Below, piece by piece: positions 57,066 through 64,000 of a DNA stretch of 64,000 nt (position 1 is the first letter of the stretch; every line of letters begins with the position of its first letter). Source of the DNA: Actinomycetes bacterium (GTDB taxonomy: Bacteria; Actinomycetota; Acidimicrobiia; Acidimicrobiales; RAAP-2). The notes under the pieces were generated by a model. It was not told the DNA's origin. It saw only the letters and a list, made by a program, of their open reading frames with translations, and ran no database searches. The position numbers and the translations under genes are program-made. The stretch lies in the NCBI GenBank assembly GCA_021831035.1, contig JAKBNL010000001.1, positions 1 to 64,000 of the forward strand, read 5' to 3'.

Positions 57066-58214
57066 GTGAGCTTCGAGTGGGCGAGCCTCGCTGAGTTGCG
57101 CACGCGCACGAGCGCGAAGTGGCGCCGCTACGACGAGGGGGTCTTGCCCCTCTGGGTGGCCGAGATGGACGCGCGACTCGCCCCGGCGGTGGGCGAGGCC
57201 CTCGAGGGGGCGATCGCGCGCGGGGACACGGGCTACCCCTGGGGCGACGGCTACGCCGAGGCGTACCGGGGGTTCGCGCGCGAGCGCTGGGGCTGGGACG
57301 GCCCGGGCCCCGGCGCGGTGACGCTCGTGCCCGACGTGATGCACGGTGTCGCCGAGGCGCTGGCCCTGCTCGGCGGCCCGGGCGACCCGGTGGTGGTCAC
57401 CCCACCCGTCTACCCCCCGTTCTTCGCGGTGGCCCAGCGCGCCCGACGGCCGGTCGTCGAGGCGCCCCTAGATCCCGGGGGCCGGATCGACCCCGCCGCG
57501 TTGGCGTCGGCCCTCGCCCGCGCCGCCGCGGCGAGCCCCCGGGCGGTCCTGCTCCTCTCGAACCCCCACAACCCCACCGGGACCGTCCCCACCGGCGCGG
57601 AACTCGCCCGGGTCGCGGCCCTCGCGCGGGCCGCCGGGGTGGCCGTGGTCTCGGACGAGATCCACTCGCCCCTGGTCCTCTCCGGCGCCCGCTTCACCCC
57701 CTACCTCTCGCTCGCGGGGACCGAGGACGCCCTGGCCGTCGTCTCGGCGTCCAAGGGATGGAACCTCGCCGGGCTGAAGGCCGCCCTCCTGCTCGCCGGA
57801 CCGGCCCGCGCCCCGAGCCTCGCCGGACTGCCCGAGAGCGTGGCCCACGGCGCGGGCCACGTGGCCGCCCTCGCACACGGGGCGGCCTTCGCGCGGGGCG
57901 GGCCGTGGCTCGACGGGCTGCTCGGCGCGCTCGAGGAGAACCGTCGGTTGCTCGAGGTGCTCCTGGCCGAGCGCCTCCCCGGGGTGGGCTTCCGCGCGCC
58001 CGAGGGCACCTACCTCGCGTGGCTCGACTGCGCGGGGCTCGGGCTCGCCGACCCGGCGGGCTTCTTCCTCGAGGCGGCTCGCGTGGCGCTCAGCCCCGGC
58101 CCGGACTTCGGCACGGGTGGGTCGAGTGCCCTGCGCCTCAACTTCGCGACCTCCCCGGCGATCCTCACCGAGGCCATCGAGAGGATGGCGGCGGCCCTGT
58201 CGGACCGGACCTGA
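57066..58214 (+). CDS. PatB/MalY-like PLP-dependent aminotransferase or C-S lyase
   Basis: This fold-type I PLP enzyme has 382 residues. The PLP lysine lies in SASKGWNLAGLKAA, and SNPHNPTGTVPT and VSDEIHSPLV are typical of MalY/PatB cystathionine beta-lyases. RLNFATSP holds the carboxylate-binding arginine. It is preceded by GAGTAT-N6-GTG, a weak leaderless pattern. It probably cleaves a C-S bond of cystathionine or similar. Confidence 0.9.
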   Translation: MSFEWASLAELRTRTSAKWRRYDEGVLPLWVAEMDARLAPAVGEALEGAIARGDTGYPWGDGYAEAYRGFARERWGWDGPGPGAVTLVPDVMHGVAEALALLGGPGDPVVVTPPVYPPFFAVAQRARRPVVEAPLDPGGRIDPAALASALARAAAASPRAVLLLSNPHNPTGTVPTGAELARVAALARAAGVAVVSDEIHSPLVLSGARFTPYLSLAGTEDALAVVSASKGWNLAGLKAALLLAGPARAPSLAGLPESVAHGAGHVAALAHGAAFARGGPWLDGLLGALEENRRLLEVLLAERLPGVGFRAPEGTYLAWLDCAGLGLADPAGFFLEAARVALSPGPDFGTGGSSALRLNFATSPAILTEAIERMAAALSDRT

Positions 58215-58217
58215 GGC

Positions 58218-59645
58218 TCAGCGGCTCGGCGCCGGCACCGGGTGGGGCTCGTGGGCGCCCGTGGGCAGCGTGGCCTCGACGACGGTGCCGATCCCGGGGG
58301 TGGAGCGCAGGACGACGACCCCCCCGAGCAGCCGCGCGCGCTCGCGCATCCCGACCAGGCCGAGCGACGCGCTGCCGGTCGCCGGGGTGGTGTGGGGGTC
58401 GAAGCCCCGGCCGTCGTCGACCACTCGCACGTGCAGCTCCTCTTCGGAGAAGTCGAGCACGACGTCCACGTGGTGGGCGCCGGCGTGACGCTGGGCGTTG
58501 CGCAGCGACTCCTGGACGATCCGGAACGCGCCCAGCTCGACCTCGGGGGGGAGCCGGGTCGGACCGCCGTGCACGGCGAGGCTGATGGTGGCCTCACCCT
58601 GGTCGTCGATCTCGGCCGCGAGGCTCGAGAGGGCGGGCACCAGTCCGAGCTGGTCGAGCGCGGGCGGGCGCAGGTCGCGCGCGAGGGAGCGCAGGCGGGT
58701 GGCCGCCTCGAGGGCCTGGTTGCGCGTGCGCTCGAGCTCGCCGGCCATCTTCTCGGTCACGCCTTCGTGGTGGGCGAGCAGTTCGAGGCGCCGCGCCAGG
58801 TGCAAGAAGAGCTGGAGGGGCTCGTCGTGGAGCTCGCGCGCGAGGCGGCGGCGCTGGTCCTCCTCGAGGTCGACGATCTGGCGGGCGAAGAGTCGCGCAC
58901 GCCGCTCCTCGCTGCGCTCCTCGGTCACGTCCTCGAAGCTGAGCTGGCGGCGGCGCTCGTCGCTGTCGAAGGGCATGTCCACCAGGTCCAGGCGGTAGTC
59001 GTGGCCGTTGCCGAGGGTGAGCACCCGACCCGACAGGCTCGCCGGGTCCACGTCCGGGCCGAGGACGCGCGTCAACGGCTGGCCAGTGACCGGTCCGAAC
59101 AGGGCCGTCGCGGCCGGGTTGGCGTCGCTGACGTGTTCGTCCTCGTCGAGCACGACGATGGGTGAGCGGGTCGACTCGAAGAGCCGGTGGTAGCCGGCCT
59201 CGACCGCGAGGGCGCGGGCGTTGGCCGCGTCGATCCGAGCCTGGGTCGTGCGCTCGGTCTCGACCCGCCGACCGAAGACGACCGCGACCACCACGATGAC
59301 CGCGAAGTTGAGCAGGTCGTCGCCCGGGTGCCCCTCGTTGTGGGGCAGCAGGAGGTCGGGCAGCCAGAGGACGAGCGTCCAGGCGGTGGTGCCGAGCGAG
59401 CCCGGGAGGCCGTAACGCAAGGCGGCGTAGCCGATCGGCACGACCAAGACCGCGACCGGCAGGCCCGAGGGCAGGATGCCGCTCACCAGCGCGGGGTGGA
59501 CGTCGAGCACGTAGTGCAGGGCGACGATCGCGAGGACGGTCCCCTGGATGATCCAGAACGGCCCGTCGGCGAGCGGCGGGCGCACGAGCCGGTCGACGAG
59601 CCCGCGCGGTCGCGGCGACTCGGGGGGCTCAGTCGGTGGGGTCAT
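58218..59645 (-). CDS. PAS-domain sensor histidine kinase
   Basis: This kinase has 475 residues. About four N-terminal membrane helices (20-125) precede a PAS domain (about 160-260, RSPIVVLDEDEHVSDANPAA). A coiled segment and a HisKA_3-like box (RRRLARELHDEPLQLFLHLA) follow, then the HATPase ([13 protein letters not shown]). It contains no GAF haem domain of the DosS type. It overlaps the response regulator by 17 bases and lies downstream of it. Confidence 0.9.
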   Translation of the reverse strand: MTPPTEPPESPRPRGLVDRLVRPPLADGPFWIIQGTVLAIVALHYVLDVHPALVSGILPSGLPVAVLVVPIGYAALRYGLPGSLGTTAWTLVLWLPDLLLPHNEGHPGDDLLNFAVIVVVAVVFGRRVETERTTQARIDAANARALAVEAGYHRLFESTRSPIVVLDEDEHVSDANPAATALFGPVTGQPLTRVLGPDVDPASLSGRVLTLGNGHDYRLDLVDMPFDSDERRRQLSFEDVTEERSEERRARLFARQIVDLEEDQRRRLARELHDEPLQLFLHLARRLELLAHHEGVTEKMAGELERTRNQALEAATRLRSLARDLRPPALDQLGLVPALSSLAAEIDDQGEATISLAVHGGPTRLPPEVELGAFRIVQESLRNAQRHAGAHHVDVVLDFSEEELHVRVVDDGRGFDPHTTPATGSASLGLVGMRERARLLGGVVVLRSTPGIGTVVEATLPTGAHEPHPVPAPSR

Positions 59646-60321
59646 GGCCCGAGGGGCTCACGAGGCGGTGGCGGATGGCGTGGGCGACGGCCTCGGTGCG
59701 CGAGGCCACGCCGAGCTTGGCGAGGATGTTCGAGACGTAGCCCTCGACCGTGCGGGTCCCCAGGGCCATCTCGGTGGCGATCTGCTTGTTGGACCGGCCC
59801 TGGGCCAGCAGTTGTAGGACGCTCGTCTCGCGCGGCGTGAGTCCGCCCACCGCGGTCGGGGCCGTCTCGCGGCGGCGTACCAGGCGTTGGGAGACCTGGC
59901 GGTCGAGGACGAAGACCCCGTCGTGGACGGCGCGCACGGCGTCGACGAGCTCCTTCGCTGAGGCGGTCTTGAGCAGGTAGCCGGCCACGCCCACCTCGAG
60001 GGCCTCGGCCACGTAGGCGTAGTCGTCGTACGCGCTGAGCACGAGGACCTTGGTCGAGGGGAACTGGGCGAACAGGGCGCGCGAGAGCTCCAGGCCACTC
60101 ATCGCGGGCAGGTTCACGTCGACCAGGGCCACGTCGGGCGCGAGGGCGGCCACGGCCTCGAGGGCCTCCTCGCCCGAGCCGGCCATGCCCACCACGACGA
60201 GGGTGTCGTCCTGGGAGAGGAGCTCGCGGGTCCCCTCGCGCACCAGGGCGTGGTCGTCGACGATGAGGACCCGGATGGGATCCGGTCCCGACCGGTCCGC
60301 CTCGACCTCGGTGGCGTCCAC
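59629..60321 (-). CDS. LuxR/NarL-type response regulator upstream of the redox operon
   Basis: This regulator has 230 residues: a receiver (VLIVDDHALVREG; phospho-Asp in VALVDVNLPAMSG) and a LuxR HTH (LTPRETSVLQLLAQGRSNKQIATEM, LGTRTVEGYVSNILAKLG). The recognition helix has TVEGYVS where DosR has TVKNYVS. The GTG at 60321 has GGGGAGG six bases before. Longer in-frame starts lie in the promoter region. A -10 (TAGGGT, 60344-60349 on the minus strand) precedes it. Confidence 0.9.
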   Translation of the reverse strand: MDATEVEADRSGPDPIRVLIVDDHALVREGTRELLSQDDTLVVVGMAGSGEEALEAVAALAPDVALVDVNLPAMSGLELSRALFAQFPSTKVLVLSAYDDYAYVAEALEVGVAGYLLKTASAKELVDAVRAVHDGVFVLDRQVSQRLVRRRETAPTAVGGLTPRETSVLQLLAQGRSNKQIATEMALGTRTVEGYVSNILAKLGVASRTEAVAHAIRHRLVSPSGHDPTD

Positions 60322-60361
60322 GCTCACCTCCCCACTGTGGCACACCCTACGGGTACGTGTA

Positions 60362-60373
60362 CGTAGTTCTACG
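60362..60373. promoter_or_regulatory. Inverted repeat at the response-regulator promoter
   Basis: CGTAG-TT-CTACG is perfect, with a 2-base centre. It lies about where the -35 of the regulator's promoter would be. Such 2-base-centre repeats suit NarL-family regulators, so autoregulation is inferred. Confidence 0.4.
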
Positions 60374-60452
60374 GGGCCTGCCCCTCGCCCGGTCCCCCGG
60401 GGGGCCTCCGAGGACCCGTGGGGCCCCGAAACCGGCTCTAAGTCGGGGTCAT

Positions 60453-60466
60453 GGGACTTTAGTCCC
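60453..60466. promoter_or_regulatory. DosR/DevR-like box
   Basis: GGGACTTTAGTCCC is identical to the 14-bp core GGGACTWWAGTCCC of the mycobacterial DosR consensus. The outer bases of the 20-bp consensus (TTS/SAA) are not matched. It lies 106 bases upstream of the polyferredoxin gene and 132 bases upstream of the divergent response regulator. Confidence 0.7.
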
Positions 60467-60571
60467 TTTATGACCAATGTGATTGAGCGGGACCCCTATT
60501 CCGTGGTACTACGTACATAGTCAAGTGGAACCACGTAGATACGGACGTGGCCACCCGTTGGAAGGGGCGCG

Positions 60572-62149
60572 ATGGCAGTTCTCACCGAGGACCACTCCAG
60601 GTCGGGCTTCCCCGGCAGCCACCAGGTCGACCCGATCCCCGTGGCCATCCGGACCCGGCCGCCGTCGGACCCCGAGGCGACGGGCCGCTTCGCGGCGACC
60701 GACCCGCCCCGGGGCCTCGACATCGCGCGCCTGAAGAGGGTCGGCGGGCTCCTGCGCGACCGCCGCCTGCAGTTCTTGCTCATCCTGCCCAACCAGATCA
60801 TCTTCTGGCTCGTCATCGCGATCGGGATCGTGGGCACCGTGGTCCCGGGGCTCAACTTCGCCACCGCCATCACCTGGTACCTGTGGTTCTGCCTCGTCTT
60901 CGTGATGATGGTCGTCGTCGGGCGGGCCTGGTGCGCCATGTGCCCCTTCGGCGGCTTCGGCGAGTGGGTCCAGCGGCGCACCTTCTTCAAGCGCACCACC
61001 AAGAGCCTCGGGCTCGGGCTCAAGATGCCCGAGCGGGTCGCCCAGTACGGCTTCTTGCTCTCGGTCGGGGCGTTCTTGGTGCTGACCTGGATCGAGGAGT
61101 TCTTCAACATCGCCGGCCCGGGCAACCCGATGGCCACGAGCTTCATGGTGCTCGGGATCGTGGGCACGGCGCTCGTCTTCTTCCTCACCTTCGAGCGGCG
61201 CACCTTCTGCCGCTACGTCTGTCCGCTCTCGGCGCTCATCGGCACCGTCGGCGCGATGGGCTCGGTGGCGGGCTTCCGCACCCGGGACCGGTCGGTCTGT
61301 CTCAGCTGTGCGACCAAGGACTGCATGCGCGGCGACGCCGAGGGATTCGGCTGCCCGTGGTACACCTGGCCGGGCAGCGCCGACTCCAACGCGGCCTGCG
61401 GGCTGTGCACCGAGTGCTACAAGGCCTGCCCCTCGGACAACATCGGCCTCTACCTCCAGCCGCCGCTCACCTCGGTCGTCGCGCCCTCGCGCCGTCGGGC
61501 CGACGTGGCCTGGTCGGTGGCGCTGCTCTTCGGCCTCGTGCTCTACCAGCAGGTGAACGCGCTCGGGGCCTTCGTGAGCCTGGACAACTGGCTGAACACC
61601 CACCTCCACTTCCCCCAGTACCCCAACCCCGTCGACTACGTCGGGATCATCGCCGCGGTGGCCGTGGTGCTGGCGGCGATCGGACGGCTCTTCAGCGTGG
61701 CCTTCGCCCGGCGCGACGTCGTCCTGGCGCCCGGGGGCACCTCCTTCGTCGAGCGCACCAGCCGGTTCCGGAGCTACTTCGTGCCCCTCATGTACGGGAT
61801 CATCCCGGTCGTGGGCGCCGACTACTTCGCCCGCCAGCTGCCCAAGTTCCTGCGCTACGTCCCGCGCGTGCCGGTGTCGATCGGCCACCTCTTCGGGTTC
61901 GGCTCGACCTCGTCGCGGCTCTACCACGCGTCGCTCATCGCCTCGAACGCCGGGATCATCGCCGTCCAGGACCTGGTGATCGCGCTCGGCACCGCGGCGG
62001 CGATGTGGGCGAGCTGGCGGATCGCCGGGCGGGACCTCGCCCCGCTGAGCCGCCGGCCCCTCGCCGCGCGGGTCGCCGCGACGGCGCTCGCGGGCGCGTT
62101 GGGCGTCGTGGTCGCCGTGCTGTACGTGTGGATGAACGCCGCGAACTAG
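60572..62149 (+). CDS. Membrane-bound 4Fe-4S polyferredoxin (NapH/CcoG/NosR-like)
   Basis: This 525-residue protein has about eight membrane helices and four cysteine clusters: WCAMCPFGG, CRYVCPLSA, CLSCATKDC and CGLCTECYKACP. The last two make a cytoplasmic 2x[4Fe-4S] ferredoxin-like domain. This architecture carries electrons between the membrane and a soluble partner, probably the product of the next gene, nine bases downstream. GGAAGGGG precedes the ATG. A DosR-like box and repeats occupy the promoter region. Confidence 0.88.
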   Translation: MAVLTEDHSRSGFPGSHQVDPIPVAIRTRPPSDPEATGRFAATDPPRGLDIARLKRVGGLLRDRRLQFLLILPNQIIFWLVIAIGIVGTVVPGLNFATAITWYLWFCLVFVMMVVVGRAWCAMCPFGGFGEWVQRRTFFKRTTKSLGLGLKMPERVAQYGFLLSVGAFLVLTWIEEFFNIAGPGNPMATSFMVLGIVGTALVFFLTFERRTFCRYVCPLSALIGTVGAMGSVAGFRTRDRSVCLSCATKDCMRGDAEGFGCPWYTWPGSADSNAACGLCTECYKACPSDNIGLYLQPPLTSVVAPSRRRADVAWSVALLFGLVLYQQVNALGAFVSLDNWLNTHLHFPQYPNPVDYVGIIAAVAVVLAAIGRLFSVAFARRDVVLAPGGTSFVERTSRFRSYFVPLMYGIIPVVGADYFARQLPKFLRYVPRVPVSIGHLFGFGSTSSRLYHASLIASNAGIIAVQDLVIALGTAAAMWASWRIAGRDLAPLSRRPLAARVAATALAGALGVVVAVLYVWMNAAN

Positions 62150-62157
62150 GAGACGAG

Positions 62158-64000
62158 ATGACCATCACCGAGACCGAGCGCACAGACACCGGCCGCCACG
62201 TCACCGTCCTCGTGGACCGCTGCGCCGGCTGCCAGGAGTGCGTGATCCGCTGCCCGGCCGGGGCGCTCTCCATGGAGAGCGCGAGCTGGACGGCCCAGGC
62301 CGACGACGCCCTCTGCGTGGGGTGCCGCCAGTGCGAGCGCACCTGCCCGTTCAGCGCGATCGTCGTCGAGGGCCCGCTCGCGCTGGCCACCCGGGTCGAC
62401 CCGCCGGTGCGTCACCCGGTCGAGCTGCACGCGAACGTGACCGAGACCCGACCGGGCTACGCCACCTGGGACGAGGCGATCGCCGAGGCCAACCGGTGCC
62501 TGGCCTGTCCCGACCCGACCTGCGTGCGCGGCTGCCCGGCCCACAACGACATCCCCGCCTTCGTCGCGGCGATTCGGGACCACGACCTGGAGACCGCCCA
62601 CGCCATCTTGCGGCGCACGACGGTCCTGCCCGACGTGTGCTCGCGGGTGTGCAACCAGGCCGCCCAGTGCGAGGGCTCGTGCACGTGGTCGCTCGCCGGC
62701 GGCGAGCCGGTCGCCATCGGGCGGCTCGAGCGCTTCATCGCTGACCAGGTCGCCGTGCCGGCGCCGGTCGTGGTCGAGCCGACCGCGACGGCCCTGTCGG
62801 TCGGGATCGTCGGCTCGGGACCGGCCGCCATCGGCGCCGCCTACGAGCTGCTCGCCGGGGGCGCGCGGGTCACCGTCTACGAGCGCGACGACCGGCCCGG
62901 CGGGCTGCTGGTGTGGGGGATCCCCGACTTCACCCTGCCCGACGTGGTCGCCCGCCGTCCCTGGGAGGACCTGGTCGCGGCGGGCGTGGACCTGCGTCTC
63001 GCGACGAGCGTCGAGCCCGGCGACCTCGACCAGCTCCTCGAGGCCCACGACGCGCTGGTGATGGCCCACGGGGCCGGCCAGGCGATGCGCCTGTCGGTGC
63101 CGGGCGCGGACCTCGACGGGGTGGGCACCGCGACGGCCTTCCTCCAGGGGGCCAAGGCCGCCCTGGACCCGGGCGGGGACCCCGCGGCGTTCCGCGCGTC
63201 ACTCGGCGTCGCGCCGGGCCGCGGCCGTCGGGTCCTCGTCCTGGGCGCCGGCAACACGGCGATGGACGTGGCGCGCCTGGCCCGGCGCGTCGGCCTCGAG
63301 GCGACGTGCGTCGACTGGCTGGACGAGCGCTTCGCCCTCGCCCGTCCCGACGAGCTGGCCGAGGCCCGCGCCGAGGGGGTCGACGTGCGCTTCTCGCGCA
63401 CGCTCACCAGCCTGGAGGGCTTCGACGGCCGCGTCGTGCGCGCGGTCTTGTCCCACACGACTCAGCGGGACCGCACCAGCGCGCCGGTGGTGTCCCCCGA
63501 CGCCCTCGACGTCCTCGCGGTCGACCTCGTGGTGATGGCCATGGGCTACCGGATCGAGGAGGGGCTGCGCGCCCACGTACCCCAGACCCCCATCGTCAAG
63601 CGCCACCGGGGCTTCGCGCCGGGCCGCTGGAGCGCCAGCGGGATCCTGGCGAACCCCGCGAGCCCGGCGTGCTTCGCCCAGCCCGTCGGCGCCCTCGCGC
63701 TCGACCGCGAGGTCGGCCTCTGGGAGTCGGCGATGCCCCGGCGCGAGAGGCTCTGGGCGGCGGGTGACGCGCTCACCGGCCCCTCGACGGTCGTCGAGGC
63801 GATGGCCCAGGGCCGTCGGGCGGCGCGGGCCGTCCTCGACGCGCGGCCCTCGCGCGACGGTCGAGCGCACGGCGCCGAGCCGTCGTCGCCCCGGGTGCTC
63901 GTCGCCTACGCCAGCGCGAGCGGCACGACGGCGCGCCTCGCCGAGGTCGTCGGCGACGAACTGCGCCGCTCGGGCGCGACGGTGTCGGTGCTGCCGGTCG
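62158..64000 (+). CDS. Ferredoxin-FAD oxidoreductase (GltD-like) fused to flavodoxin domain, partial
   Basis: The frame starts MTITETERTDTGRHVTVL and is open to the window end. Residues about 15-85 hold two [4Fe-4S] motifs (CAGCQECVIRCP, CVGCRQCERTCP). A dihydropyrimidine-dehydrogenase-like Fe-S domain follows (CLACPDPTCVRGCPAHNDIP; CNQAAQCEGSC). The FAD/NAD(P) domain has IVGSGPAAIGAAYELL and VLGAGNTAMDVARLA. From about residue 575 a flavodoxin-type domain starts (VLVAYASASGTTARLAE). AGGAGA precedes the ATG. The C terminus lies outside the window. Confidence 0.88.
   Translation, partial: MTITETERTDTGRHVTVLVDRCAGCQECVIRCPAGALSMESASWTAQADDALCVGCRQCERTCPFSAIVVEGPLALATRVDPPVRHPVELHANVTETRPGYATWDEAIAEANRCLACPDPTCVRGCPAHNDIPAFVAAIRDHDLETAHAILRRTTVLPDVCSRVCNQAAQCEGSCTWSLAGGEPVAIGRLERFIADQVAVPAPVVVEPTATALSVGIVGSGPAAIGAAYELLAGGARVTVYERDDRPGGLLVWGIPDFTLPDVVARRPWEDLVAAGVDLRLATSVEPGDLDQLLEAHDALVMAHGAGQAMRLSVPGADLDGVGTATAFLQGAKAALDPGGDPAAFRASLGVAPGRGRRVLVLGAGNTAMDVARLARRVGLEATCVDWLDERFALARPDELAEARAEGVDVRFSRTLTSLEGFDGRVVRAVLSHTTQRDRTSAPVVSPDALDVLAVDLVVMAMGYRIEEGLRAHVPQTPIVKRHRGFAPGRWSASGILANPASPACFAQPVGALALDREVGLWESAMPRRERLWAAGDALTGPSTVVEAMAQGRRAARAVLDARPSRDGRAHGAEPSSPRVLVAYASASGTTARLAEVVGDELRRSGATVSVLPV

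Overview
The window is about 70 percent G+C and almost fully coding. It is the replication-origin region of an actinobacterial chromosome. The evidence is the gene order rpmH-dnaA-dnaN-recF-dciA-gyrB-gyrA, flanked by parA/parB with three perfect parS sites and rsmG-jag-yidC-yidD-rnpA. It also carries actinobacterial markers: a DUF5318 protein, a DUF6049 protein next to murJ, a CwlM-like protein, inositol-1-phosphate synthase behind a PadR regulator, a MarP-like protease and a deazaflavin-type reductase. The class may be Acidimicrobiia or a relative, but that is inference. No rRNA, tRNA, CRISPR array, insertion sequence or prophage was seen.

Layout. 0-2.5 kb: 2-oxoacid dehydrogenase E1alpha/E1beta/E2 (E2 cut by the window edge). 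2.5-8.3 kb: MFS exporter, RlmN, a short-chain dehydrogenase, a MarP-like membrane protease and two small envelope or secreted proteins. 8.3-16.6 kb: dnaB, the rpsF-ssb-rpsR-rplI operon, panB with DUF5318, padR-ino1, and the CCA-adding/poly(A) polymerase family gene. 16.6-23.7 kb: DUF6049-murJ, DegV, and a trxB-trxA-CwlM-like operon. 23.8-29 kb: parB-parA, parS, rsmG, jag, yidC, yidD, rnpA, rpmH, all on the minus strand. 29-38 kb: dnaA to gyrA, all on the plus strand. The strand switch at about 29.1 kb, with DnaA-box-like sequences around it, marks the likely origin.

38-48.3 kb holds a CoA transferase, an ABC-F ATPase, a PspC-domain histidine kinase with its response regulator, a PspC protein, an ECF sigma factor with a putative anti-sigma protein, an epimerase-like protein, signal peptidase I, an Hsp20-MerR pair and an Smr protein. 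48.3-50.4 kb is the sparsest part: a small reductase, a SRPBCC protein and two gene-free stretches. 50.4-57 kb has an ABC-2 exporter, a DUF885 protein, a DEAD-box helicase fused to a cold-shock domain and a second Hsp20. 57-64 kb has a PatB-like lyase, a PAS histidine kinase/LuxR regulator pair, and a divergent redox operon: a membrane polyferredoxin, then a ferredoxin-FAD-flavodoxin fusion cut by the window end.

Three themes run through the window. Many genes appear leaderless, with a TANNNT-like -10 box exactly six bases before an ATG or GTG. Convergent genes often share stop codons in the palindrome CTAG. The most interesting regulatory site is a perfect GGGACTTTAGTCCC palindrome at 60453-60466, identical to the core of the mycobacterial DosR/DevR hypoxia box, between the two-component system and the redox operon.
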